A DNA stretch of 39,403 nt from Acetobacterium sp. (GCF_030652775.1 NZ_JAUSPS010000023.1:1-39403); one strand, 5' to 3'; positions 1 to 8,667 are shown, counted from the stretch's first letter. Numbers and translations are program-made. The notes: generated from the sequence alone by a model not told the origin.

Positions 1-12
1 CGTAAAAATCAT
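1..12 (-). CDS. start of a downstream gene (MIFT...), possibly 1-phosphofructokinase
   Basis: Only four codons are inside the window. On the minus strand an ATG at 12-10 overlaps the TGA stop of the DeoR-family gene in an ATGA arrangement and reads M-I-F-T before the edge. Fructose-1-phosphate kinases (FruK) commonly begin with a closely similar peptide, and DeoR-type FruR genes commonly sit directly upstream of fruK. Four residues cannot prove identity; translational coupling to the regulator is what the sequence shows. Confidence 0.4.
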
Positions 13-761
13 GTTTCATCCACCTCCCAAATTTTGGTATACTTTTTATAATGGCCATTTTCCAGTTTTGTGGTAATGTTCTCACCTTGATCCAAGGCTC
101 CAAAACTGACCGGAGCAGTCAAATTAAATTTAGAAGGATCAGCCAGAACATAGGCCGTCTTGCTACGGCTGAAAGCCTCGCGCTTAACCTGCGCTTCAGT
201 GGGATCTGGGGTACTGAAGCCCGCCTTGACATCAATACCATTCGTGCCAAAAAAGCCTTTTGAAAAATGATACTTGCGCAGACAATTCAAGGCCTCACTT
301 CCTACTACTGCATCGGTGATGGGTTTGATTTCGCCGCCGATAATAATTGTCCGACATCCTTTTTTAACAAGCTTTGTTGCAATAACCATGCCATTGGTCA
401 CATAAACAGCGCCGGTTTCACTGATGAAATCAACCATTGCTTCGGTTGTCGTTCCGGCATCGATATAGACAAAATCATTTTTTTCGATCAGTCCAGCACT
501 AAATTTCCCAATGGCCTGTTTTTCGTTGCGGTGATGATCTTCTCTAAGATGAACGTCAAAATCAGTGGCTGCATAACTGCCCTTAATCGTAGCGGCTCCG
601 CCATGAACCTTTCGTAGTTTTTTATTGTTGTCAAGGGTTGTCAGATCTCGGCGAATGGTAGATTCTGAAATCTCAAGGGTTTCTGACAGTTCCGACACTG
701 TCACCACTCTCTTTTCTTCAACCATTTGAAGGATTTTTGCCAATCGTTCTTCAATAATCAT
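9..761 (-). CDS. DeoR-family transcriptional regulator (FruR/GlpR type)
   Basis: This 250-residue protein has the full DeoR layout. An N-terminal helix-turn-helix spans about residues 1-57, with the family signature around SESTIRRDL and the KVHGGA hinge at 51-56. A C-terminal sugar-phosphate-sensing (DeoRC) domain follows, with DAGTTTE and the GGE motif. The start is preceded by GAGGTGAGTAA. Members repress sugar catabolism operons and are released by a phosphorylated sugar. The gene overlaps the next gene by ATGA, so it is the first gene of an operon leaving the window. Phased AGTCATT repeats over its own promoter suggest autoregulation. The fructose assignment is inference from the MIFT start of the next gene; other sugars are possible. 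Confidence 0.9.
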   Translation of the reverse strand: MIIEERLAKILQMVEEKRVVTVSELSETLEISESTIRRDLTTLDNNKKLRKVHGGAATIKGSYAATDFDVHLREDHHRNEKQAIGKFSAGLIEKNDFVYIDAGTTTEAMVDFISETGAVYVTNGMVIATKLVKKGCRTIIIGGEIKPITDAVVGSEALNCLRKYHFSKGFFGTNGIDVKAGFSTPDPTEAQVKREAFSRSKTAYVLADPSKFNLTAPVSFGALDQGENITTKLENGHYKKYTKIWEVDET

Positions 762-781
762 TTACTCACCTCTTTTTCTGA

Positions 782-845
782 ATATTATCACCATTCCCAG
801 TCATTGTCAATCATTATTTTTCAAATTTAGTCATTTGTAGTCATT
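782..845 (-). promoter_or_regulatory. promoter and phased operator repeats of the DeoR-family gene
   Basis: On the minus strand TTGACA (810-805) and TAATAT (787-782) are 17 bp apart, a good sigma-A promoter. The plus strand shows AGTCATT at 799, AATCATT at 809, AGTCATT at 829 and AGTCATT at 839, with a degenerate TTTCAAA at 819. The units are thus spaced by exactly 10 or 20 bp, on one face of the helix, covering the -35 and upstream. DeoR-family repressors are known to use direct repeats, so this is the likely autoregulatory operator. Confidence 0.65.
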
Positions 846-910
846 TTTGCGCAAATCAGGCTCGGTTTTTTGCTTTCCTTATCTTGTTTTATACCCGCTT
901 TTCCTTAATA

Positions 911-945
911 ACACAAAAAAGATAGAACCCCTTGGGTTCTATCTT
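911..945 (-). terminator. rho-independent terminator of the first two-component operon
   Basis: A perfect 12-bp stem (919-930 with 934-945, three-base loop) is followed on the minus strand by a T6 run. It lies 24 bp past the sensor kinase stop. Confidence 0.9.
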
Positions 946-968
946 ATAAAACATTTTTCACACCTTAT

Positions 969-3077
969 TTATTCAGCCAGAGGAAGGATGATGGCAGCTT
1001 TAAAAAGATCGCCATCAATTTCCAGTTTCAGCTCACCCTGCTGGATCGTCATTAAATCCTTGGCAATAGCCAGACCCAAGCCACTACCTTCACTGTTTCT
1101 GGTTTCATCACCGCGTTTAAACCGCTCCATCAATTCTTCTGGTGAAATATTCAGGGGTTGGGACGAGACATTTTTAAATACCACCATTCCCGTTTTATCT
1201 TCGTCACATTTTGAAAATTCAATATAGACCCGGGATTCCTTTTGTGCATATTTCAAAATATTGAAAAGCAGGTTTTCGATGACCCGCCAGATCAGACGAC
1301 CGTCGGCGGTGACGACAAACAGATCATTGGGGTATTGGGTGATAAACTCCAGCTGGGAATTTTTCAGATCTTCTTCCATCTCACCCAGACCCTGGGTCAT
1401 CAGCATTTCCATATCGACAGCCTGAAACTCCACTTCAATGTTCCCTGATGAAGCTTTGGCTGCTTCAAATAGATCATCGGTCAGCACTTTCAGGCGGTGC
1501 GCCTTATTTTCCAGGATATCTAAATATTTCTGCTTTTCCTCAGGATTCAAGTTTCCGTTTTTCAACAAATCAATAGAGGTGATAATCGAGGTCAGCGGGG
1601 TTCTGATATCGTGGGATACATTGGTCAGCAGTTCGGTTTTTAACCGCTGGCTTTTTACTTCTTCGGATACTGCCAGTGAAATGCCATCGCCAATGGCATT
1701 AATGCCCTCAGCCAATTCTCCCAAAGCACCATCAAAACCCGTCAGTTTGTAATCAACCTCACCATTTTTTATTCGTTCCAAGCCGTCCCGAATCCCATCA
1801 TATTTTTTAGCCTTTTTTCCACCCAAATAGAGCAGATAAATAATGCAGATAAACGAGCAGATTCCGAGAATCGGCACCTGTACGGATAGTGCCAGAACAA
1901 CCAGCAGAATTGCCCAAAACATAAATCGCTTCACGGTCGCAGATCCCTTCATGACATCATTGTAATAAATGGAAACTTTCTTGAACTGGTCTTTAATAAA
2001 TTTCCATGTCCGTCTAATCAGTTTTAGAAACAACAACCGTTCCCCGAAACTGCCATCTTTTAAAATTCGCACCAGTGACAGTAAAAAGTTCAACCCAAAA
2101 GCAGCGCCCACAGCAAAGAGCATCAGCATGACCGCCCTGGGAAAATTCTGATCATAGAAGAATACAATCGCTGCAATGACAATGGTCTCGACCCCCAGCA
2201 ATAATAAACAGTGCGCATCAATCCAGAATGCATCCATCGGCGAAAGGCTAATCCCGATCACATCTTTTTTTTGTCCAGCCGAAATACAAGCAAGCAGCGC
2301 ACAAATGGCCGCCAGAATAAAAAACACCACAAAAATACTCATCAACCAGATAAATTCCAACCGTTCGGCCTGATACATCACTTCCCGTTGGGCAATATAG
2401 GCATCATCAAATCCGATGACGACCTGAAAATCCGGATCAACAGAGTAGCTCAATGGTTCGAATTTGTCAATACTGGGCAAGCTCGATGAAATCGCCCCTT
2501 TGTTGTAGGTGAAGTTCACCCGTCGATTAAGCAGATCATCCGGGTTGGCATCTTTAGGCTGACTGTTTTTAACGCCCTTGCTTTCAATAACATAGGATAA
2601 CCCCTGGGTCTGTTCCAACTCTTTTTTTTGTCGTTCATACTGATAGAGCCCCTCATTAATCAGCAGTTTTTTTTGCGCTTCAAGCTCATTTTCATATTGT
2701 TGCCAGAAGTTTGCGTCATTGAGCATTTCCTTTTCAGTTGAGACACCCATATCGTCCGGATCGGTAATGCCCAATCCCGCTAATATATCCCATTTATAGT
2801 CGTCCATCGCATCGGGATCAATGGCCTTGCCGGCGCGAATATTTTCTTCGCTTTGGTAGAAATTATAAACCCGTTCGATACGATCGTAGGCAGTCAGCAC
2901 CTTATTCTCCAGCTCGGCACTCTCCAGATAATTGTTCGTATTTGCCAAATAATCCCAATTGAACCAGTAGGATTCAAATAAAGCCCCAACGCTAACAGTG
3001 ATAAAAACCACCGCCAAAAGTGAACAAGCGATTTTAAATTTCTGATCAGTCCAGATAGTTTTCAATTTTGTAGCCAA
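969..3077 (-). CDS. multi-TM sensor histidine kinase
   Basis: The 702-residue kinase has a first membrane segment at about 15-36 and a long extracytoplasmic part at 37-240 that I do not recognise. Four more membrane segments lie near 242-265, 287-307, 313-337 and 385-418. A HAMP-like linker precedes the dimerisation domain NVSHDIRTPLTS with phospho-accepting His489. The C-terminal ATPase domain shows GSGLGLAIAK. It pairs with the OmpR-type regulator encoded just upstream; the two reading frames overlap by 32 bases, so translation is probably coupled. The five-TM sensor with a large outer loop resembles cell-envelope or antibiotic-sensing kinases of Firmicutes. The signal cannot be read from the sequence, and no target transporter sits beside it. 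Confidence 0.9.
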   Translation of the reverse strand: MATKLKTIWTDQKFKIACSLLAVVFITVSVGALFESYWFNWDYLANTNNYLESAELENKVLTAYDRIERVYNFYQSEENIRAGKAIDPDAMDDYKWDILAGLGITDPDDMGVSTEKEMLNDANFWQQYENELEAQKKLLINEGLYQYERQKKELEQTQGLSYVIESKGVKNSQPKDANPDDLLNRRVNFTYNKGAISSSLPSIDKFEPLSYSVDPDFQVVIGFDDAYIAQREVMYQAERLEFIWLMSIFVVFFILAAICALLACISAGQKKDVIGISLSPMDAFWIDAHCLLLLGVETIVIAAIVFFYDQNFPRAVMLMLFAVGAAFGLNFLLSLVRILKDGSFGERLLFLKLIRRTWKFIKDQFKKVSIYYNDVMKGSATVKRFMFWAILLVVLALSVQVPILGICSFICIIYLLYLGGKKAKKYDGIRDGLERIKNGEVDYKLTGFDGALGELAEGINAIGDGISLAVSEEVKSQRLKTELLTNVSHDIRTPLTSIITSIDLLKNGNLNPEEKQKYLDILENKAHRLKVLTDDLFEAAKASSGNIEVEFQAVDMEMLMTQGLGEMEEDLKNSQLEFITQYPNDLFVVTADGRLIWRVIENLLFNILKYAQKESRVYIEFSKCDEDKTGMVVFKNVSSQPLNISPEELMERFKRGDETRNSEGSGLGLAIAKDLMTIQQGELKLEIDGDLFKAAIILPLAE

Positions 3078-3738
3078 TGCCCCACACCACCTTTAAATAT
3101 TTTGGTTCTTTGGGATTAATTTCAATTTTTTCCCGAATCCGCCGAATGTGCACGGCGACGGTGTTGTCCGAATTATAGGCCGGTTCTTCCCAGGCATGCT
3201 CGTAAATCTGATCAATAGAAAATACCTTCCCTTTTTCTGACATCAAAAAAAGCATAATCTTGTATTCTACCGGCGTCAATTTCACCTCTTCGCCATCCAC
3301 GGTCAGTCGTTTATAGTCATCTTCCAGCACCAGTCCGCCACTGCAATAGGTTCCCACTTTTTCAGGACAGCCGCCGAGGGTGTTGTAGCGTCGTAGTTGC
3401 GACTTTACCCGGGCGATGACCTCCATGGGATTAAAGGGTTTGGTAATATAATCATCGCCGCCCATGGTCAAACCCATGATCTTGTCATTATCTTCGGTTT
3501 TCGCCGATAAAAAGATGATCGGGATATTTTTTGTCTCTCTTATTTTCATGGTTGCCCGGAGCCCATCCATCTCCGGCATCATTATATCCATAATAATCAA
3601 TTGAACCTCTTCTTTTTCCACCAGTGCAATCGCTTCTTTTCCTGTATAAGCTTTTAAAATCGCATAGCCTTCATTTTTTAAATAAAGCTCCAAAGCTTCA
3701 ACGATTTCTTTTTCATCATCGCATATTAAAATACTCAT
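3046..3738 (-). CDS. OmpR/PhoB-family response regulator
   Basis: The 230-residue protein has a receiver domain with acidic pair D7-D8, phospho-acceptor D51 in IIMDIMMPEMDG, a conserved Ser in FLSAKT and Lys in YITKPF. A winged-helix DNA-binding domain follows from about residue 130, ending in the GIGYKIE motif. It is the first gene of a two-gene operon with the kinase. Upstream a minus-strand TTGACA lies at 3798-3793, but no good -10 follows at 16-18 bp, so an activator may be needed. An inverted repeat GAATTT-N7-AAATTC sits upstream at 3808-3826. Confidence 0.92.
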   Translation of the reverse strand: MSILICDDEKEIVEALELYLKNEGYAILKAYTGKEAIALVEKEEVQLIIMDIMMPEMDGLRATMKIRETKNIPIIFLSAKTEDNDKIMGLTMGGDDYITKPFNPMEVIARVKSQLRRYNTLGGCPEKVGTYCSGGLVLEDDYKRLTVDGEEVKLTPVEYKIMLFLMSEKGKVFSIDQIYEHAWEEPAYNSDNTVAVHIRRIREKIEINPKEPKYLKVVWGIGYKIENYLD

Positions 3739-3868
3739 TATCTAAGCTTCCGCCTTTCCATTTCATCTTGGTTTAACTTTAACATAAACTTCTGTCAAAA
3801 CAACACTGAATTTCCTTAAGAAATTCTTACAACCAAAACCCGTCCGCCAGTCCCGCAATCAAAACCGC

Positions 3869-3900
3869 AAAAAAGGCAGCATCCATGGGATTGCTGCCCT
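3869..3900 (-). terminator. terminator of the TetR gene
   Basis: The stem GGCAGCA/TGCTGCC (3875-3881 with 3892-3898) is followed on the minus strand by a T6 run, immediately after the TetR stop at 3911. Confidence 0.85.
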
Positions 3901-3910
3901 TAAAAATATT

Positions 3911-4558
3911 CTAGATTAAAAACTTAATTCCTTCCGGCTTGTTTTTATTTGAGAATTCAAAGCCCTGCTGAATGGTATTTTCGATCATTTCGCCATCCAG
4001 ATTCATCAGTCTGAACAAATTTCGGATAAAGAAATAGATCATTGCCCGACTAGTAAACTTGATGTTTTTTTCATAAAAATCGACAAAAAGTTCTTTTCGA
4101 GCCCCATATTCTGAACGGGCGATGACTTCCAGATCTGCCTCAATGTAGTTTTTATTGAGAAAATCGAGGCAGGAGCGGTTCAGCGTATTGGTAATGTTGG
4201 TTCGTCCGTGAGGATTTACATTTTTAACCAGCACCTCATAATATAGTGTTTTGTTATGCTCATCATTTAATATCGCTTCATAATACAGCACCAGGGAATA
4301 ACAATACTTGGTATAAAGATTGAGATTCTCAGAAACCGACGAGACATAATCATACAATGCTAAAAAGAACACATTGTAGATATCAGTGATCATATCGTCT
4401 TTCTTTTTATAATAATAAGTAATAGTTCCCAGCTTAACATCGGCGCGATCCGCAATGTCCTGAATACCGGTTTTGTTATAACCATTCTCATAAAATAAAA
4501 CCTTTGCGGTTGTTATTATATTACTCTTTGTTTGGGTTCCTTTTCTTGACGTTGCCAT
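3911..4558 (-). CDS. TetR/AcrR-family transcriptional regulator
   Basis: The 215-residue protein has the TetR DNA-binding domain at about residues 8-58, including GIQDIADRADVKLGTITYYY as the helix-turn-helix and the following Lys-rich helix. The helical C-terminal ligand domain is not recognisable to a subfamily. It is monocistronic, with its own promoter and terminator. It lies downstream of the aryl-CoA ligase/ACT operon on the same strand. Regulation of that operon or of fatty/aryl-CoA metabolism is possible by neighbourhood only. The promoter carries a 10-bp direct repeat that could be its own operator. Confidence 0.9.
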   Translation of the reverse strand: MATSRKGTQTKSNIITTAKVLFYENGYNKTGIQDIADRADVKLGTITYYYKKKDDMITDIYNVFFLALYDYVSSVSENLNLYTKYCYSLVLYYEAILNDEHNKTLYYEVLVKNVNPHGRTNITNTLNRSCLDFLNKNYIEADLEVIARSEYGARKELFVDFYEKNIKFTSRAMIYFFIRNLFRLMNLDGEMIENTIQQGFEFSNKNKPEGIKFLI

Positions 4559-4613
4559 GGCTTGCCTTTCCTGTATAAATCATTTTATTAGTTACATTTA
4601 ATTCATACCTTTG

Positions 4614-4657
4614 ATCTTACGAAAAGTTTTGCCGAATGTCAATAGAAATCTTACGAA
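4614..4657 (-). promoter_or_regulatory. TetR gene promoter flanked by 10-bp direct repeats
   Basis: On the minus strand TTGACA (4642-4637) and TAAGAT (4619-4614) are 17 bp apart. The 10-mer ATCTTACGAA (plus strand) occurs at 4614-4623, covering the -10, and again at 4648-4657, just upstream of the -35. The spacing is 34 bp. This is a candidate autoregulatory site. Confidence 0.6.
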
Positions 4658-4685
4658 TATTCCTAATTTACCCTAAGATGTTAAA

Positions 4686-5123
4686 TTATTTCAGCAACAG
4701 GGTTTCTCGATCCAATAGATTAATCTCTGCTACCTTTTCCAGGGTTTCAATAGCTTTTTGCTGAACTTCATCATCAACCCGAATAATAATGATGGCATTA
4801 TCCGTTTTTTTAGGCAGGAAGGAATAGGCATAGACAATGTTTATTTTTGCCTGGGTCAGGGCATCCACCAAAGTGCTCAATCCGCCGGGGTCGTCGGAAA
4901 TCTCCGCCGCTAAAACCGGCGTCACCGTGGTGATGATATCATTTTTTTTAAGAAACTCAATCCCTTTTTCGGTTTCCTGCAAAATCAACCGTACGATTCC
5001 AAAATCGGTGGCATCAGCAATATTCAGGGAGCGAATATTGATCTTATTGTCGGCCAGAATTTTCAAGATATGATTCAGTCGGCCTTCATGGTTTTCGATG
5101 AAAATGGAAACTTGTCGTATCAT
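4686..5123 (-). CDS. tandem ACT-domain protein, partner of aryl-CoA ligase
   Basis: The 145-residue protein consists of two ACT domains, at about residues 3-66 and 71-142. The first starts VSIFIENHEGRLNHIL, the usual beta strand plus ligand-binding Asn/Gly turn of ACT domains that bind amino acids. It carries no catalytic domain. AGGAG lies close upstream of the ATG, 12 bp after the paaK stop, so it is cotranscribed with paaK. ACT proteins of this kind (COG4747-like) are often found next to phenylacetate-CoA ligase and indolepyruvate oxidoreductase genes in anaerobes. I infer an aromatic amino acid sensor acting on that pathway. Confidence 0.85.
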   Translation of the reverse strand: MIRQVSIFIENHEGRLNHILKILADNKINIRSLNIADATDFGIVRLILQETEKGIEFLKKNDIITTVTPVLAAEISDDPGGLSTLVDALTQAKINIVYAYSFLPKKTDNAIIIIRVDDEVQQKAIETLEKVAEINLLDRETLLLK

Positions 5124-5134
5124 TTTTTCTTCTC

Positions 5135-6433
5135 CTAAATTTTTCTTAAATCGACAACCCGTTGGCTTTTTCCTTCACTTCGGGGCAGGCTTTTGGGTTC
5201 CACAAGGGCTACCTTGGCATTGACGCCAATGGTTGATTGGATCCGATCTCTGATCCGTTTTTCCAGGTTCTCCAGATTGCTGATCCGATCCGAGAATAAG
5301 GCTTCGCTGAGTTCAACCTTTATTTCCAGGGTATCCAGCGAGCCGTCTCTTCTAACCACCAATTGATAATGGGGTTCCACTTCGCCAATTTCCAGCAGCA
5401 CGCTTTCAATCTGGGTCGGGAAGACGTTAACACCACGGATAATCAGCATGTCATCGGTTCGCCCCTGGAGTCGACTGATTCTTAAATGGGTTCGGCCGCA
5501 GGCACAGGGTTCCGGTTTGATCGTGGTAATATCCCGGGTCCGGTAACGCAAAATCGGAATTCCCTCCTTGGTGATGGTGGTGATCACCAATTCGCCCTGT
5601 TCACCATATGGCAGCACCTTTAAGGTTACCGGATCAATAATTTCCGGAATGAAATGATCTTCCCAAACATGAAGACCATCCTGACATTCGCATTCGATGG
5701 CGACTCCTGGTCCCATGATTTCCGATAAGCCATAAATGTCATAGGCTTTAATTTTCAGTTTTTTCTCAATATCTTTGCGGATGTTTTCTGACCAGGGTTC
5801 GGCGCCAAAAATACCAACCCGGATCTTAAGGCTTTCCGGATCAATGCCAGCCTCCGCCAATACCTCTGATAAATAAATAGCATAGGATGGGGTGCATGTC
5901 AATACCGTTGAGCCAAAATCTTGCATAATCATAATCTGCTTGGCCGTATTTCCCCCAGAAATGGGAATGATCGATGCCCCCAGTCTTTCAGCGCCATAAT
6001 GCACCCCCAAGCCACCGGTAAACAAGCCATAACCATAAGCATTTTGGATCACTGAGTGAGGTCCAGCGCCAGCTGCGACCAGACAGCGGGCCATCAGTTC
6101 CGACCACATTGAGATATCATTCCGGGTATATCCCACCACCGTCGGTTTGCCGGTGGTACCCGATGATGCATGGATTCTAACGATCTGCTCGAGCGGCACC
6201 GTGAAAAGACCATAGGGATAATTATCCCGCAAATCAACCTTGGTGGTAAAGGGCAGCTTCTGAAGGTCTTCCAGTGATTTAACATCCTCTGGCATCAGAC
6301 CTTTTTCCTGAAATTTATTGCGGTAGAAGGGCACATCGTGATAAATTCGATTGACCATTCGCTTTAATCGTTCCAATTGCAGTTCCTGCAATTTTTCTCT
6401 TGGCATGCATTCGTAGCTCTTATTCCAGTACAT
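5135..6433 (-). CDS. paaK: phenylacetate-CoA ligase (aryl-CoA ligase)
   Basis: This adenylate-forming ligase converts an aryl acetate, ATP and CoA to the aryl-CoA. The P-loop-like motif ASSGTTGKP is present, followed by the conserved YGYGLFTGG and the YDIYGLSE motif of the PaaK family. The C-terminal lid domain contains [17 protein letters not shown] chose the ATG at 6433 (432 residues, the usual family length) because GGAGG lies just upstream; an in-frame TTG at 6445 is inside that ribosome site. In anaerobes that degrade aromatic amino acids these enzymes work next to 2-keto-acid:ferredoxin oxidoreductases to conserve ATP. The T-box in front fits regulation by an aromatic amino acid. Substrate is inferred, not proven. 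Confidence 0.92.
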   Translation of the reverse strand: MYWNKSYECMPREKLQELQLERLKRMVNRIYHDVPFYRNKFQEKGLMPEDVKSLEDLQKLPFTTKVDLRDNYPYGLFTVPLEQIVRIHASSGTTGKPTVVGYTRNDISMWSELMARCLVAAGAGPHSVIQNAYGYGLFTGGLGVHYGAERLGASIIPISGGNTAKQIMIMQDFGSTVLTCTPSYAIYLSEVLAEAGIDPESLKIRVGIFGAEPWSENIRKDIEKKLKIKAYDIYGLSEIMGPGVAIECECQDGLHVWEDHFIPEIIDPVTLKVLPYGEQGELVITTITKEGIPILRYRTRDITTIKPEPCACGRTHLRISRLQGRTDDMLIIRGVNVFPTQIESVLLEIGEVEPHYQLVVRRDGSLDTLEIKVELSEALFSDRISNLENLEKRIRDRIQSTIGVNAKVALVEPKSLPRSEGKSQRVVDLRKI

Positions 6434-6467
6434 TTTTTCCTCCAAAATTTTCTAATTGATTTTAAAT

Positions 6468-6500
6468 AAAAAGACCCGTCCTTATTGAAAAGGACGAGTC
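6468..6500 (-). terminator. T-box regulatory terminator
   Basis: An 11-bp stem (GACTCGTCCTT with AAGGACGGGTC, one G-U pair) is followed by T5 on the minus strand, 34 bp before the paaK start. Its 5' arm lies directly after the T-box element, so the antiterminator and this stem should exclude each other. Confidence 0.92.
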
Positions 6501-6770
6501 TGACTCGCGGTACCACCTAATTTGATTATTAACTAATCCACCTTTATAGAACACGATTCGTTACCATCTTGTTCTTACTTTTTCTAACGGTGAGCGACAC
6601 CGGATTTGCCTAGTAAATTTGTAAATAAATTAATTTATTCACGCTTGTTCAGCCAATCAGCTCCTGAGGGAACTTCACTCACGTCATTGTCATTGGCTTC
6701 CAGCCTTACCAACTCTCTGAAGACTCCAACGAAAATTACTTTCCTCATTCACAGCTTTTAATTATTTCAA
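6468..6770 (-). promoter_or_regulatory. T-box riboswitch controlling paaK-ACT operon
   Basis: On the minus strand the T-box core AGGTGGTACCGCG lies at 6518-6506, directly before the terminator. Stem I is visible upstream: lower helix AGCT/AGCT and GAGG/CCTC, then AGAGAGTTGGT and GCTGGAAGCC as the distal loop elements. The specifier side reads GTGAAGTTCCCTC. Taking the usual GAA-N-codon layout, the specifier is TTC (Phe) at 6672-6670; GTT (Val) is the alternative by a one-base shift. T-boxes bind uncharged tRNA and allow read-through, so the aryl-CoA ligase operon should be switched on when the cognate amino acid is scarce. Confidence 0.93.
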
Positions 6771-6772
6771 TT

Positions 6773-6802
6773 ATTATATTACTAACCGCAAAATAATGTC
6801 AA
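6773..6802 (-). promoter_or_regulatory. promoter of the T-box/paaK transcript
   Basis: Consensus TTGACA (6802-6797) and TATAAT (6778-6773) are 18 bp apart on the minus strand. The predicted start is near 6766, which gives a leader of about 330 nucleotides. The remaining bases between this promoter and the ABC transporter start at 6979 hold no gene that I can see. Confidence 0.85.
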
Positions 6803-6978
6803 GATTTTTTTAAATCGGTCTGCTCGAGCGAAAACTCCAACCCCTGATTTTTGCGAACAGCACCTTCTTTAAACTTATCCCCATTGCTGTTTAAAAAAAC
6901 ATATGGTAGGATTAACATGATTTGTTATCATTATTTCGTTATTTTAATCTTAGCCTAACGATCAATAAGGAGCTACCA

Positions 6979-7815
6979 ATGAGCCATGTTCTTATTTCGC
7001 TTAACACCATCTCCAAATCTTTCGGAAAAAAATTAATCCTAAAAGATATCGACCTAAAAATCACCCCCAAAAGCGCCATTGCTTTACTGGGTCCCAATGG
7101 CAGTGGCAAAAGCACCTTGCTGAAAATAATCGCTGGTCTGGCAAAAATTTCTTCCGGCTCCATCGACTATGCGCCGCAGCTTAAAATAGCTTACATCCCG
7201 GAGAATTTCCCGAAAATTGATCTGACCCCTGAAGAATTTATTAAATCCATGGGTTTGATTGACGGTTTGACCCACGAACACGTCAGCACCAGCCTGGCGG
7301 AGCTTCTTCAGGCCTTTCAGATGCAAGACATGCGCGATGTTCCGATCAAGCATCTTTCCAAAGGCACGATCCAGAAGGTGTCGGTTATCCAGGCTTTACT
7401 TACTACCCCAGATGTCTTACTGCTGGACGAACCGTTATCCGGTCAGGACATCCAATCCCAAAAATTGTTTATCCGGATGGTTCAGGAACTGCATCAGCAA
7501 GGTGTGGCGACGATCATGTCCTGTCACGAGCGTTTTCTTGTCAATCAACTGGCTCACTCCGCTTACGAAATATCAGATCATCAGTTAATATCCCTAGATT
7601 TATCAGCCCTAACGGAAGTCGAATATGATGTGATGATTTTTGAAGCGCCGGCCGAAGCAACGCTTGATTTACAGCTACACCATTTAATTGAAAAAGCCGA
7701 ATGGGATCATAACCGCTTAAAACTGATTGTCCCAAGAGATCAGAGTGATTTAGTTTTAAAGAAGCTGTTAAAACAGCAGTTTAAACTGCGGGCCATGGAA
7801 GGAATCGATCAATGA
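6979..7815 (+). CDS. ABC transporter ATP-binding protein
   Basis: The 278-residue ATPase has Walker A GPNGSGKST, the signature LSKGTIQKV, Walker B VLLLDEPLSG and the H-loop SCHE. The ATG at 6979 is preceded by AAGGAG; an in-frame upstream ATG at 6922 has no ribosome site and would add unrelated residues. The C-terminal 70 residues after the ATPase core are an accessory domain that I do not recognise. It overlaps the membrane gene by ATGA, so the pair forms a two-gene ABC-2-like exporter. The substrate is unknown. The signature has Lys in place of the usual Gly (LSKG), as in many CcmA-like exporters. Confidence 0.9.
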   Translation: MSHVLISLNTISKSFGKKLILKDIDLKITPKSAIALLGPNGSGKSTLLKIIAGLAKISSGSIDYAPQLKIAYIPENFPKIDLTPEEFIKSMGLIDGLTHEHVSTSLAELLQAFQMQDMRDVPIKHLSKGTIQKVSVIQALLTTPDVLLLDEPLSGQDIQSQKLFIRMVQELHQQGVATIMSCHERFLVNQLAHSAYEISDHQLISLDLSALTEVEYDVMIFEAPAEATLDLQLHHLIEKAEWDHNRLKLIVPRDQSDLVLKKLLKQQFKLRAMEGIDQ

Positions 7816-8531
7816 AAAATCTGTTAGTCTATCACTTTAAAACCTATCTCAAATCTTATAAATTACTGCTGCCCTTTTTAATCTACCTGATCTATCTATT
7901 TGCCGCTTACGGGATCATGCCTTTTTCGATTGTTTCCAGCTTTTCCGAATCAGCTGGTGTTCTTTTCTTTATCATGGCCTTTGTCGGATTCAGCTATGCC
8001 GAACTTGAAAACCCGGTTACCGAACAGCTGGTTTTGCTGCGGGTCAATAATGACACTCTTTATTACCTGAGCCGACTGACCGTGCTGCTGATTATTGGCG
8101 TTGTTATGAGTATCCTGGGCATCCTGTATCCGCTGGTTTTAAATAGTGTCAACAACAATCTCTTATTTACCCGCAGTTTACAGTTCGAAGATGTGGCGAT
8201 CGGGCTTTTTCTTCATTGTTTAATGGCATTTTTAGGAGCCATGACCGGTTCTTTTTTTCATCCCCGGATTATCCGAAACCGAAAAATGGCCGTGCTGCTG
8301 TTGTTCTTTGCTTCTGTCATGGGCATATCAAAGGGTGCCTTGGCCGACTATTTCCCGCCAACCCGCTTGATCGCCTGGGTTTTTCCGCCAGTTTTTGATA
8401 TCCTCGCCTCCTTTACAAGCCTGGAATTTTTTGTTATCCCAGCCATGGCATTACCCGTTACGCTGGCTCTCGTTTATGGTTTAGTTTTAATGATCGGTCA
8501 AATCAAACTTTTAAAACGTGCCAAATTCTAA
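7812..8531 (+). CDS. ABC transporter membrane subunit (ABC-2-like)
   Basis: The 239-residue protein is strongly hydrophobic, with about six membrane segments, near residues 17-37, 48-66, 93-115, 132-150, 164-180 and 205-230. It starts within the stop of the ATPase gene (ATGA), so translation is coupled. It has no recognisable substrate-binding domain, as expected for small exporter permeases. It is a hypothetical permease whose role is inferred only from its partner. Confidence 0.8.
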   Translation: MKNLLVYHFKTYLKSYKLLLPFLIYLIYLFAAYGIMPFSIVSSFSESAGVLFFIMAFVGFSYAELENPVTEQLVLLRVNNDTLYYLSRLTVLLIIGVVMSILGILYPLVLNSVNNNLLFTRSLQFEDVAIGLFLHCLMAFLGAMTGSFFHPRIIRNRKMAVLLLFFASVMGISKGALADYFPPTRLIAWVFPPVFDILASFTSLEFFVIPAMALPVTLALVYGLVLMIGQIKLLKRAKF

Positions 8532-8574
8532 GCGCTTGCTGTGTCGAAACGAGTTCTTGGCCAAGCCGCTCCTG

Positions 8575-8615
8575 AAAAAAGCCCATCAAAAAATTCACTT
8601 TTGATGGGCTTTAGT
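8575..8615. terminator. bidirectional terminator between ABC permease and cobT
   Basis: The 11-bp stem GCCCATCAAAA/TTTTGATGGGC (8581-8591 with 8599-8609) has A6 on its left and a T-rich tail on its right. It can end transcription from both convergent genes; the minus-strand U run is the better one. Confidence 0.85.
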
Positions 8616-8667
8616 ATTATTGGTTTAATCATTGGTTCAATTATTGATTTGATTTTAGATTCGATTT

